54,811 nucleotides of DNA, taken from Akkermansiaceae bacterium. GTDB taxonomy: Bacteria; Verrucomicrobiota; Verrucomicrobiia; Verrucomicrobiales; Akkermansiaceae. How positions within the stretch are numbered: position 1 is the first letter of the stretch; the number at the start of each line of letters is the position of its first letter. The stretch spans positions 1-54,811 of the forward strand of contig JALRFY010000066.1 in assembly GCA_023253625.1 (NCBI GenBank), written 5' to 3'. Under the pieces are notes generated by a model, which searched no databases, was not told the DNA's origin, and saw only the letters and a list, made by a program, of their open reading frames with translations. Shown piece by piece: positions 36,260-44,066 of this stretch. The position numbers were made by a program, and so were the translations under genes.

Positions 36260-37783
36260 TCAATAACTCCGGCCCCACAGCGCGCGGACCGTGGTTTCCT
36301 TGCCGGTCAGGAAGCAGTTTTTCCCGGTTTCCGGCAGCACCACGGAATCGAGCGGGATGCAGCGGATGGTGATCTTGTGTTGCTTGGAAATCTCCTCTTC
36401 CTGCTCCGGTGTGCCGGCCCATGGGGTGAGCAGCCAGCCGGGGTTTTCGCCGGACCAGTGGTCGTCGAATTGCTCCTGCGAATCGCAAGTGGTGATGTTC
36501 TCGCTGCGGAAAGCGGTGGCGCGGTCGAGCAACTGATGGTGGATCTGGTCGAGGATTTCGACCGCCGAGCGGATGAAGTCCTCCTTCACCGGAAAATCCT
36601 TGGCGTTGGCGGCTTGGTCGCGGCGCTGGACACAGCACTTGCGGCTCTCCACATCGCGCGGGCCGATCTCAATGCGGATGGGCACGCCTTTCTTGATCCA
36701 TTCCCATTTTTTCACGCCGCCACCGAGGTCGCGGGTATCGACATGCACGCGCAGCGGCTCGCCGTGATAGACTTGGTGGCGCAAGGTCTCCGCAAGCGCC
36801 ATGCACGAGGCGATCACCGCATCGCGTGAATCCTCCTTCGGCGTGACGGGCAGGATGACGATGTGTTGCGGCGCGACGCGCGGCGGGAGGATCAAGCCGT
36901 CGTCATCGGCATGCGCCATGATCAGCGTGCCGATCATGCGGGTGGAAACGCCCCACGAGGTGGTGTGGGCGTGCTGCACGGTGCCATCGCGGCCGGTGAA
37001 CCTGATGTCCTGCGCCTTCGAGAAATTCTGCGCGAGATAATGCGAGGTGCCGGCCTGGATCGCCTTCTTGTCCTGCACCATCGCCTCGACCGTGAGCGTC
37101 ATCTCCGCGCCGGGGAAGCGCTCGGCTTCGGTTTTCTCACCGGGAATCACCGGAATGGCGAGGTGGTCACGGAGGAATTCCTCATAGACGCCGTGCATCA
37201 GGCGGGTCTCGGCGATCGCCTCGTCCTTGGTTTCATGCGCGGTGTGGCCTTCCTGCCACAGGAACTCGGCGGTGCGCAGGAACAGCCGCGGGCGCATTTC
37301 CCAGCGCATCACATTGGCCCACTGGTTGATGAGCAGCGGCAGGTCGCGATAGGACTCGATCCAGCGGGCAAAGGCTGCGCCGATGATCGTTTCGGAGGTC
37401 GGGCGGATCACATACGGCTCGGCCAGCTCGCCGGTGGGGATCATTTTCGTTTTTCCCGTGGCCGCGTCCTTCACGGCTTCCAGCCGGTGGTGGGTGACCA
37501 CCGCGCATTCGGTGGCGAAGCCCTCGGCGTGCTCGGCCTCCTTTTCCAGATAAGACAGCGGGATGAGCAGCGGGAAGTAGGCGTTCTGGTGTCCGGTGGC
37601 CTTGAACTTGCGGTCGAGCTGTTGCTGGATCAGCTCCCAGATCCCGTAACCCCACGGCTTGATCACCATGCAGCCGCGGGTCTCAGAGTTTTCCGCGAGA
37701 TCGGCGGCCTTGATGACTTGCTGGTACCACTCGGGAAAATCCTGAGCGCGGGTGGGCGTGATGGCGGTCTTTTCTGCGGACAT
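36260..37783 (-). CDS. proS: Proline--tRNA ligase (archaeal/eukaryotic-type)
   Basis: A class II aminoacyl-tRNA synthetase of 507 residues. TGELAEPYVIRPTSETIIG and WANVMRWEMRPRLFLRTAEFLWQEGHTAH contain motif 2. TSWGVSTRMIGTLIMAHADDDGLILPP is motif 3. The C-terminal zinc-binding-like extension includes CIPLDSV and ends in Tyr. Absence of the large insertion editing domain and the C-terminal type place it in the ProRS branch without INS. The ATG at 37783 (MSAEKTAITPTRAQDFPEWY) is preferred to the frame start at 37867. malQ lies upstream on the same strand. Confidence 0.95.
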   Translation of the reverse strand: MSAEKTAITPTRAQDFPEWYQQVIKAADLAENSETRGCMVIKPWGYGIWELIQQQLDRKFKATGHQNAYFPLLIPLSYLEKEAEHAEGFATECAVVTHHRLEAVKDAATGKTKMIPTGELAEPYVIRPTSETIIGAAFARWIESYRDLPLLINQWANVMRWEMRPRLFLRTAEFLWQEGHTAHETKDEAIAETRLMHGVYEEFLRDHLAIPVIPGEKTEAERFPGAEMTLTVEAMVQDKKAIQAGTSHYLAQNFSKAQDIRFTGRDGTVQHAHTTSWGVSTRMIGTLIMAHADDDGLILPPRVAPQHIVILPVTPKEDSRDAVIASCMALAETLRHQVYHGEPLRVHVDTRDLGGGVKKWEWIKKGVPIRIEIGPRDVESRKCCVQRRDQAANAKDFPVKEDFIRSAVEILDQIHHQLLDRATAFRSENITTCDSQEQFDDHWSGENPGWLLTPWAGTPEQEEEISKQHKITIRCIPLDSVVLPETGKNCFLTGKETTVRALWGRSY

Positions 37784-37863
37784 GGCGGCGGCCGGAATAG
37801 AACCCGGACCGCCGCCTCTGACGATGAAAAAACCACCGGACCACAGCCGCGCGGCCAGGGGGC

Positions 37864-39594
37864 TCAATTCCCGCGGCCGGTGATGGAAATGATCGCGGCA
37901 AACTTGCGGCAGGTCTCGCTCAGTGTGCGGTCACTCATGATGTGCCGGAGCGTCCATGGCAGCCGGAAACACCAATTGCCCTCGATGCTGCCAGGGCGGT
38001 TGATGCGTTCGTCGATGTCAAAGAGTTCGGTGATCATCAGCTCGGCATGACGCGAGCGGCTGGCCATGAGCGCCTTGATCAAACTGAGCCGGATCCCCTC
38101 GGTGAGCGGCGGCCAGGACGCATTCTCGCGAATCGGAATCCCGGCGAACTCGCTGAGGATACGCAGCGCATGATGCGCCCCGTGCGCCTGCCCGGCAGTG
38201 TGCTCGGACGGGTTTTCATTGTGCCGGCGAATCGCCTCAAGACAGCTGCGCCAGATACCATTGACCGGGTCGTGATCGTGCGTCGAATAAGCGGCGAACG
38301 AGTTTCCCGGAAAATGCGCCCCGGGCACCGGATGGCCCGCGGCATCGCAATCCCAGTGCGGAATCCGGTATCCGGCGATTCCCAGCTCGTGCAGGTGCGG
38401 CCGCACGTAATCCGGCACCCAGCCGAGGTCTTCGGCGATGATTTCCGCATCGCCCGCGGCTGCCATCACCGCGCGCAGGCGGACGTCGCCGTCGGCGCGG
38501 TTCGCAGCCTTGTTTTCCAGTGTATCGTCCGGCCGGGCCACCCACTGCGGCAGCCGCCCGTGGGTGCGCTCGGCGGCCTGCCCGTAGGTCAGCCCGATGA
38601 ATTCCACATTGCGTTCCGGCCGCCAGGGAAAGGCATAAATGCGGTAAAATCCCAGGATGTGGTCGATCCGGAACATCCTGAAAACCCGGGTGAGCCGGCG
38701 GACGCGCGTTTTCCACCACTCGAAGCCGGTCTCCAGCATGTGGTCCCAGCGATAGAGCGGGATCCCCCAGTTTTGCCCCCATTGCTGGAAGAACGGATCG
38801 TTGAGCTGATGACCCTCCGGCGGCGAGCCGCCGCACCACTCGAGGTGGAACTGCTCCGGCTGGAAAAACACATCGCAGGAATGCCAGCTCACGCCGATCG
38901 GCATGTCGCCCATCAACATCACGCCGCGGGTGTCGGCATGTTTCCTCAACTCATCCCACTGGCGATGGCACAACCATTGGATAAACGCGAAGAAGCCCAG
39001 CCGGTAATCGACGCCGGCCGCATCACTCGCGCGCATCGATGCGAGGTATTCCCGCGCCCGCCGCGGCGTGTGGCACTCGCGCGGCCATTGGTCCCAGCTG
39101 AGCGTTTCACCGTGATGCTCCATCAACAGGCGGAACAGGCAGTAATCCTCCAGCCACTCCGCCTCGTCCTTGCGGAAACGGGCGAATTCCCGGTGCATCG
39201 CCTCGCCCGCCTCATCAAATTTCGTCCATGCGAGTTCCAGCAAGTTGCGCTTCACCCTTCGCACCGCCGCGTAGTCCACGCGCGGCGCGTCCAGCGCCTC
39301 GCCCAGGGAAACCCGGGCACCGGAAATCGCCGGCTCGCCCAGCCATGGAACATGATGCTCGTCGAGCGTCAGATAGACCGGATCGATGGCCGCCGAGGAA
39401 ATCGCGCTGTAGGGGCTTTCCTCCGGCCCGTTCTCATTGATCGGCAGCAGTTGGATGAAACCCACGCCATGGTCCGCCGCCCAGTCCACCCACTCGCGCA
39501 ATGCGGCGGTGTCGCCGATGCCGAGATCCCCTTCCCTGCGCGGGGAAAAGGCGGGGAGCAGGATGCCTGCCAGGCGTTTTTCGGAGCGATGCAC
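37864..39594 (-). CDS. malQ: 4-alpha-glucanotransferase (GH77, MalQ)
   Basis: Amylomaltase, which transfers alpha-1,4-glucan segments between maltodextrins in the cytoplasm. The 576-residue single-domain GH77 protein starts RLAGILLPAFSPRREGDLGIG. The predicted nucleophile is Asp311 in FRIDHILGF, the acid/base Glu388 in IAEDLG, and the transition-state stabiliser Asp440 in STHDHDP. GDMPIGVSWHSCDVFFQP is also typical. A second, larger GH77 with starch-binding domains is encoded at 50689. It lies 70 bases downstream of the microcompartment operon on the same strand. Confidence 0.95.
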   Translation of the reverse strand: MHRSEKRLAGILLPAFSPRREGDLGIGDTAALREWVDWAADHGVGFIQLLPINENGPEESPYSAISSAAIDPVYLTLDEHHVPWLGEPAISGARVSLGEALDAPRVDYAAVRRVKRNLLELAWTKFDEAGEAMHREFARFRKDEAEWLEDYCLFRLLMEHHGETLSWDQWPRECHTPRRAREYLASMRASDAAGVDYRLGFFAFIQWLCHRQWDELRKHADTRGVMLMGDMPIGVSWHSCDVFFQPEQFHLEWCGGSPPEGHQLNDPFFQQWGQNWGIPLYRWDHMLETGFEWWKTRVRRLTRVFRMFRIDHILGFYRIYAFPWRPERNVEFIGLTYGQAAERTHGRLPQWVARPDDTLENKAANRADGDVRLRAVMAAAGDAEIIAEDLGWVPDYVRPHLHELGIAGYRIPHWDCDAAGHPVPGAHFPGNSFAAYSTHDHDPVNGIWRSCLEAIRRHNENPSEHTAGQAHGAHHALRILSEFAGIPIRENASWPPLTEGIRLSLIKALMASRSRHAELMITELFDIDERINRPGSIEGNWCFRLPWTLRHIMSDRTLSETCRKFAAIISITGRGN

Positions 39595-39664
39595 GCGGAC
39601 AGTCTGCCAACCTCCCGGGAGGCATAAAAGCCGAATTTCCCGTGCCTAACAAATCTGGCGCCGA

Positions 39665-40741
39665 TCACTTCATCGACGCGAGGATCTGGTCGGTGAGTGC
39701 CTGCACGAGCTTCTCGGCCTCGGGGTCCAGCTTGCCGGATGTGGCCGCCTCCGGCTGCTCTGGAATCCGGCAGACGGTGCCGGGATGAAACTCCGCGTTG
39801 TCGCAGAGCTGGCATTCCTGCCAGCTGGCGCGCTTGTCATCCATGCCGAGCGACCTGCGCAGGGCGATGAGCTCCTTGGCCTGGCCGCCGGTGATGGTGC
39901 GCAGCTCGCCACCCTTGAGTTGGGAGGCCACCCACACGGTTTTGCAGTAGGACTCCACATTTTCCATCTTCCAATAGGCGTCCTCGATGTCCTTGCCCCA
40001 GGTGATGACGCCGTGGTTCACCATCAGAACGGCCATGTGATCCACCGCGGCCTCGCCGACGACCTCGGCGTTGGCCGGGGTGCCTGGCGTGCGGTATTCC
40101 GCCATGCCGATCTGGCCGAGAAACACCTCCGCCTCCGGGATCATGCAGGTGGGCGGCTGGACTCCGGCCACCGCAAACGCGGTGCCATGCGGCGGGTGCG
40201 CATGGCAGCAGGCCTTCGCCTTGGGCTGGCGCTTCATGATGGCAAGATGCGTCATGCACTCGGAAGTGCGCTTGTATTTCCCGGCCAATTGCCTGCCCTC
40301 CATGTCCACCAGACACATGTGCTCGGCGGTCATGAAGCCCTTGGAAACGAGCGTGGGCGTGCAGAGCACGAGCTTGTCGCCCACACGCACCGTGAGGTTG
40401 CCGCCATTGCCGTCGGTATATTCGCGCGCCCACATGCGCTTGCCGATGTCCACCATGCGCTCCTTGAGCGCGACGATGGCCGGCGAGTGGAAGAACGCCT
40501 CGATTTCCGCAGGCGTCATCGGATCCTTGCCGGGCGTCCAGTGGTATTCGTAATCCGGCAGGATCGGATCGGCGGGGGCCTTGGCCGGAGCGGATGCCGT
40601 GCCGCGCGCAGTGACGAGCCCATTGCGAAGGATGTCTTTTGCGGAAGGCGTGAGCACCGCGCCCGCGGGAATGTCGGCGGCGGACTTGCCGGCCTTGAGC
40701 AGGGCCTCGATATCGGCTCCAGTATAAACTGTCTTTTTCAT
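39665..40741 (-). CDS. Microcompartment class II aldolase (fuculose/rhamnulose-phosphate type)
   Basis: A zinc-dependent class II aldolase/adducin-fold enzyme of 358 residues. In the characterised PV microcompartment it splits L-fuculose- or L-rhamnulose-1-phosphate into DHAP and L-lactaldehyde. The catalytic part contains GNGGNLTVRVGDKLVLCTPT, ACCHAHPPHGTAFA and MVNHGVITWGKD. About 85 residues precede the domain; the first 40 (TGADIEALLKAGKSAADIPA) form a short helix and a linker of the kind used as an encapsulation signal. The C-terminus has two Cys (CQLC) and a final helix. Its ATG overlaps the stop of the preceding BMC-P gene. It is the last gene of the operon. Confidence 0.9.
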   Translation of the reverse strand: MKKTVYTGADIEALLKAGKSAADIPAGAVLTPSAKDILRNGLVTARGTASAPAKAPADPILPDYEYHWTPGKDPMTPAEIEAFFHSPAIVALKERMVDIGKRMWAREYTDGNGGNLTVRVGDKLVLCTPTLVSKGFMTAEHMCLVDMEGRQLAGKYKRTSECMTHLAIMKRQPKAKACCHAHPPHGTAFAVAGVQPPTCMIPEAEVFLGQIGMAEYRTPGTPANAEVVGEAAVDHMAVLMVNHGVITWGKDIEDAYWKMENVESYCKTVWVASQLKGGELRTITGGQAKELIALRRSLGMDDKRASWQECQLCDNAEFHPGTVCRIPEQPEAATSGKLDPEAEKLVQALTDQILASMK

Positions 40742-41043
40742 GAATGAGGTGGTTGATAGAAAAGAGAGTCGAAAATGGCGACGGTGATGGCGTCGATGGG
40801 GATCGGGAAATCGAATGGCGCGGTGGCTTCCGCACCCTCGACGAGGCCGACGATGTCCCCTTCCCCGGCGCCGAGGTTGTCATAGGTGACCAGTGAGGAC
40901 TGCGGGGAATGGGGCGGCGGCTTCACACAGGCGGTGTTGTAGTCCTTCGCGTCGAGCGGATTGCACATCAGCCACCGGCCTCCCTTGAAGGAGGGGTCCT
41001 GCACGTTCAGGGTGACCCTGCCGATGACTTGTGCGATGCGCAT
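40738..41043 (-). CDS. BMC-P shell vertex protein (EutN/CcmL) 1
   Basis: A 101-residue pentameric shell protein that caps microcompartment vertices. The EutN/CcmL fold begins MRIAQVIGRVTLNVQDPSFK and ends PIDAITVAIFDSLFY. GAGEGDIVGLVEGAEA is the conserved pentamer loop. Its stop overlaps the aldolase start (ATGA), and it follows the next BMC-P gene by three bases. PV operons typically encode three different BMC-P proteins, and all three are found here. Confidence 0.93.
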   Translation of the reverse strand: MRIAQVIGRVTLNVQDPSFKGGRWLMCNPLDAKDYNTACVKPPPHSPQSSLVTYDNLGAGEGDIVGLVEGAEATAPFDFPIPIDAITVAIFDSLFYQPPHS

Positions 41044-41046
41044 GAT

Positions 41047-41301
41047 TCAATCAATGACTCCCTGGATGAAGTTTCTAACCGGCGATTTCTCGTCGTGGAC
41101 GATGTGGCGGGCCCCGACGCCATCGGTGGAGACAAAGACCTTGGAGTGCAGGCCTGCGCCGAAGAGGTCGATGGCGACCATCGGCGCCCCATGCGGCTTT
41201 TGCTCCGCATCGAGCGGCTGGCAGAGCATCATCCTGCATCCTTTGAGTGATGGATGGCAGTGGCTGCTGACCGCATGGCCGACGACGATGGCGGGGATCA
41301 T
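41047..41301 (-). CDS. BMC-P shell vertex protein (EutN/CcmL) 2
   Basis: An 84-residue EutN/CcmL protein starting MIPAIVVGHAVSSHCHPSLK. MLCQPLD and VAIDLFGAGLHSKVFVSTDG are the characteristic strands and loop. The C-terminus (RNFIQGVID) lacks the usual long tail. The frame extends upstream to 41418 into the ALDH gene; the ATG at 41301 fits the family start. It is three bases upstream of BMC-P 1. Confidence 0.9.
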   Translation of the reverse strand: MIPAIVVGHAVSSHCHPSLKGCRMMLCQPLDAEQKPHGAPMVAIDLFGAGLHSKVFVSTDGVGARHIVHDEKSPVRNFIQGVID

Positions 41302-41310
41302 TGGGGTAAA

Positions 41311-41338
41311 AGCTGAAATGCTGAAACGATGAAATGAA
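41311..41338. repeat. Octad tandem repeat in operon gap
   Basis: Eight-base units GCTGAAAT, GCTGAAAC, GATGAAAT fill the 40-base gap between the aldehyde dehydrogenase and BMC-P 2. The other repeat blocks in this operon mostly have seven-base units. Confidence 0.55.
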
Positions 41339-41341
41339 GAG

Positions 41342-42814
41342 TCAGATGATGCGGAGGTTTTCGACGAGGACGCAGCGGCGGATGCGGGTGAAGGTTTTCG
41401 GGGTGGTGATGCCTTCACCGGTGGTGGTGGCGATGGAGTAGGAAAGATAGCCCTCGCCGCCGAGGCCCAGGCCGGCGACGGACGCGCCGTTCTTGACGAA
41501 GATGGTGGTGTCCATCTCCTTCGCCATGTAGGTCATGTGGTTCACATCGAGCGTATGGATGATGGCGGAGTGGCGGTAATTGTGCTCGGCACGCTTGGCT
41601 TCGCGCACGGCGGCCTCGAAGTCCGGGCAGGAAACGATGGGCATCATCGGCATCATCTGCTCCTCCTGGACGAAGGGGTGGTCGGCGTCGGTTTCCGCGA
41701 AGAGCATTTGTGTGCCGGCAGGGATGGATGCGCCGGCATGCCCGGCGAGTTTCGCGGGATCGGCCCCGACCAGCGCGCGGTTCACCGAGGCATGCGCACA
41801 TCCGCCGCCCTCGCCATCCTTGAAGGTGAAGGCCGCGGCGGTGAGGTTTTCAAGTTGCCGGGAGTTGATGCGCGCGGCACCGGCTTTCTCGAGTTCCGCA
41901 CAGAACCGGTTCATCACCGAGGCCACCACGAACACCGCCTTCTCGCCGATGCAGAGCAGGTTGTTGTCGAACGCACCGCCCTCGATGATGCCGCGGGCGG
42001 CTTTCGCGAGATCGGCGCTTTCATCCACCACCACGACCGGATTGCCCGGGCCGGCGCAGATCGCGCGCTTGCCGGATTTCATGGCGGCGTTGACCACGGC
42101 CGGGCCGCCAGTGATGGCGAGCAGGGAAATGAGCGGGTTTTTGCAGATGGCATCGAACGATTCGAGGGTCGGCTGCTCGATGGTGGTGATGAGATGATCA
42201 ATGCCGAGCTCGCGGTGGATCGCCTCGTTGTAGGCGCGCACGGCCATCGCCGCGCTGCGGGCACCGCCGGGGTGCGGGTTGAAGACGATGGCATTGCCGG
42301 CGGCCACCATGTTGATGACATTGCCGGTCAGGGTTGGCACCGAATGGGTGACGGGCAGGATCGCGCCGATCACGCCGAACGGCGCGTATTCCTCCAGCGT
42401 GATGCCGCCATCACCGCTCATGGCGTAGGGGTGCAGCCATTCGACACCCGGGACGTTCTTGGTGATCTGGAGCTTGGCAATCTTGTGATCGACCCGGCCG
42501 ATCTTCGTTTCCTCCATCTCAAAGCGTCCCCACGGCTCGGCATTGGAAACGGCGAGGTGCTTGACGATCTCGATCACCCTGGCGCGGCCGGCCATGCCGA
42601 GTTTCTTCAACTTCAGGTGCGCGTCGCTGGCGGCCTCGGCGGCTTTGGTCACGCAATTGAACACCCCGCGCTGGCCGCCACCGGAGGGCGAGGAACCATT
42701 GCACCCGCAGGATGCCTTGACCGCGGGAGCCGGGACAGCACCCTGCTCCGCGGTGAGACGCGCCACGACGGATTCGACAACGGAGCGGACGAGATCGGGA
42801 TCGAGAGTTTTCAT
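41342..42814 (-). CDS. Microcompartment CoA-acylating aldehyde dehydrogenase
   Basis: A 490-residue NAD-dependent aldehyde dehydrogenase of the EutE/PduP branch, expected to convert lactaldehyde to lactyl-CoA inside the compartment. The N-terminal helix MKTLDPDLVRSVVESVVARL is amphipathic and joined by a Cys/Gly/Ser-rich linker (ASCGCNGSSPSGGG) to the catalytic domain, the pattern of an encapsulation peptide. The catalytic cysteine is in AFDNNLLCIGEKAVFVV. AICAGPGNPVVVVDESAD and GEGITTPKTFTRIRRCVL are typical. The frame runs up to 43003 but the ATG at 42814 starts at the helix. No lactaldehyde reductase or alcohol dehydrogenase for NADH recycling is in the operon. Confidence 0.93.
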   Translation of the reverse strand: MKTLDPDLVRSVVESVVARLTAEQGAVPAPAVKASCGCNGSSPSGGGQRGVFNCVTKAAEAASDAHLKLKKLGMAGRARVIEIVKHLAVSNAEPWGRFEMEETKIGRVDHKIAKLQITKNVPGVEWLHPYAMSGDGGITLEEYAPFGVIGAILPVTHSVPTLTGNVINMVAAGNAIVFNPHPGGARSAAMAVRAYNEAIHRELGIDHLITTIEQPTLESFDAICKNPLISLLAITGGPAVVNAAMKSGKRAICAGPGNPVVVVDESADLAKAARGIIEGGAFDNNLLCIGEKAVFVVASVMNRFCAELEKAGAARINSRQLENLTAAAFTFKDGEGGGCAHASVNRALVGADPAKLAGHAGASIPAGTQMLFAETDADHPFVQEEQMMPMMPIVSCPDFEAAVREAKRAEHNYRHSAIIHTLDVNHMTYMAKEMDTTIFVKNGASVAGLGLGGEGYLSYSIATTTGEGITTPKTFTRIRRCVLVENLRII

Positions 42815-42849
42815 TCGATACGGAGCTAAATGACAATTTGGAGTTTTTG

Positions 42850-42886
42850 AACCACTGAAGCACTGAGAACCACTGAAAGCACTGAG
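42850..42886. repeat. Inverted repeat flanking GxxExxY gene (left)
   Basis: The segment contains CACTGA four times, spaced 8-10 bases apart. Bases 42850-42876 are the exact reverse complement of 43303-43329 (27 bases). It abuts the stop codon of the GxxExxY gene. Confidence 0.85.
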
Positions 42887-42887
42887 G

Positions 42888-43289
42888 TCAGGAATGTTTA
42901 GGCAGGTTGGCGATGCGTTTGATTTGGAGTTTGGCGTGTTTGAAATTGATGAGCAGCCCGATTTCCAGACCGGTGATGTTGAGATAACCAAGCATCTGCG
43001 CAATGTGGGTATCGTTGAATGAATCGACGACTTTCAAATCCACGATGATCTTCCCATTGACGATCAAATCCGGTATCAGATTGCCGATAAAGTGATTCTT
43101 GTAGTGCACTGGGTAAGCCGTTTGTTGGCTGAAGTCCTTGGAACGTGATGCAAACTCGATACACATCGCCCGCTCATACATCACTTCGTCGAGTCCGGGA
43201 CGAAGCAGCGCATGCACTTCAGCCGCCGCCGCAATAATGGCAGCGGTCAGTTCGGAATGCGGATACCGCTGATCGACAAATCCCTTCAT
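42888..43289 (-). CDS. GxxExxY-family protein (PD-(D/E)XK-like)
   Basis: A 133-residue protein of the GxxExxY family, named for the motif seen here as GLDEVMY. IPDLIVNGKIIVDLKV is the PD-(D/E)XK-nuclease-like core; Asp replaces the usual Glu before the Leu-Lys. The C-terminal MLGYLNITGLEIGLLINF is highly typical. Its biological role is unknown. It is plainly foreign to its surroundings: lower GC, unrelated to microcompartments, and bounded on both sides by a CACTGA-rich inverted repeat. It splits the operon between the third BMC-P and the aldehyde dehydrogenase genes but is co-oriented, so read-through transcription is possible. Confidence 0.92.
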   Translation of the reverse strand: MKGFVDQRYPHSELTAAIIAAAAEVHALLRPGLDEVMYERAMCIEFASRSKDFSQQTAYPVHYKNHFIGNLIPDLIVNGKIIVDLKVVDSFNDTHIAQMLGYLNITGLEIGLLINFKHAKLQIKRIANLPKHS

Positions 43290-43292
43290 CTA

Positions 43293-43329
43293 TTCAGTGT
43301 CCTCAGTGGTTCTCAGTGCTTCAGTGGTT
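43293..43329. repeat. Inverted repeat flanking GxxExxY gene (right)
   Basis: Contains TCAGTG four times. Bases 43303-43329 are the exact reverse complement of 42850-42876. The outermost bases beyond the 27-base match (TTTTT-type on the far sides) are also similar. Confidence 0.85.
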
Positions 43330-43353
43330 GAAAAAATCGTCTATTCCCAAACC

Positions 43354-43662
43354 TCACCCGCCACGATAGAGGGTTTTTCCATGGACCTCGACGCGGTCGA
43401 TGATGGCGACGATGGCAGCGTCCACGGGGATGGACTTGAGGCCCTGGGCGTTGCGGGCGGAGCTGCCCTGGCAGAACATGACCAGTTCGCCCTCGCCGGC
43501 GCCGACGGTGTCGATGGCGACGATGGTGTTGGAGCCGTCCTTGAACTTGGACGGATCCTTGTCGTCCACCAGTTTCGGACGGAGCAGGAGAAGCTTCCTG
43601 CCGACCATTTGCTCGTCCTTCCTGGTGGCGACGACTTGTCCGATGACTTCCGCGAGGAACAT
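43354..43662 (-). CDS. BMC-P shell vertex protein (EutN/CcmL) 3
   Basis: A 102-residue EutN/CcmL vertex protein starting MFLAEVIGQVVATRKDEQMV. GRKLLLLRP, TIVAIDTVGAGEGELVMFCQ, GSSARNA and DAAIVAIIDRVEV are the standard blocks, and this copy is the most canonical of the three. The ATG at 43662 is the family start; a longer frame begins at 43695. The GxxExxY insertion lies directly downstream. Confidence 0.93.
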   Translation of the reverse strand: MFLAEVIGQVVATRKDEQMVGRKLLLLRPKLVDDKDPSKFKDGSNTIVAIDTVGAGEGELVMFCQGSSARNAQGLKSIPVDAAIVAIIDRVEVHGKTLYRGG

Positions 43663-43681
43663 GGGCGTGTGGTTTGGCCAG

Positions 43682-43709
43682 CGGTCAACGGTCAACGGTC
43701 AACGGTTGA
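43682..43709. repeat. Heptad tandem repeat, unit CGGTCAA
   Basis: Three exact seven-base units CGGTCAA are followed by CGGTTGA, in the gap between BMC-H 3 and BMC-P 3. Confidence 0.75.
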
Positions 43710-43738
43710 GCGATAACAGATGGCTGCTGGCCGATGAA

Positions 43739-44038
43739 TTACTTGCGCGGTGCGCGGGCGGCGTCCTTGGGGAGCACTCCCTCGATGGCTTCATCCGGGC
43801 GGGCGATGACGTGGGCACTGATGACTTCGCCAGACTCAGAGGCGGCGGCGGCACCGGCATCGATGGCGGCCTTGACTGCGGCGACATCACCGGTGACGAC
43901 GGCGTTGCACATCGCATTGCCGATTTGTTTCATCGGGCCGGCGAGTTCGACGTTGGCGGATTTGAGCATCGCGTCAACGCCGACGACGAGGCAGGCGAGG
44001 CCGCGGGTTTCGAGGAGTCCTACTGCTTGTTTGGCCAT
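43739..44038 (-). CDS. BMC-H shell protein 3 (divergent pore, C-terminal tail)
   Basis: A 99-residue hexameric shell protein of the Pfam00936 fold. It begins MAKQAVGLLETRGLACLVVG. The pore loop reads KQIGNAM, so an asparagine sits where PduA has serine (KIGSG). GDVAAVKAAIDAGAAAASES and VISAHVIARPDEAIEG finish the domain. A basic tail PKDAARAPRK follows. The pore change suggests different metabolite selectivity from the other two BMC-H proteins. The ATG at 44038 is clear; the longer frame overlaps the kinase gene. Confidence 0.93.
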   Translation of the reverse strand: MAKQAVGLLETRGLACLVVGVDAMLKSANVELAGPMKQIGNAMCNAVVTGDVAAVKAAIDAGAAAASESGEVISAHVIARPDEAIEGVLPKDAARAPRK

Positions 44039-44066
44039 GGTTTTGGTTGGTATGTGGTTGTGATTT

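Noticed and set aside
39611-39622. CCTCCCGGGAGG palindrome between malQ and the compartment operon
   Set aside because: Twelve-base palindrome without loop or T-run; not a convincing terminator, and a short GC palindrome is expected by chance.
37942-39627. 561-codon plus-strand ORF over malQ
   Set aside because: Antisense shadow of a gene with complete catalytic motifs.
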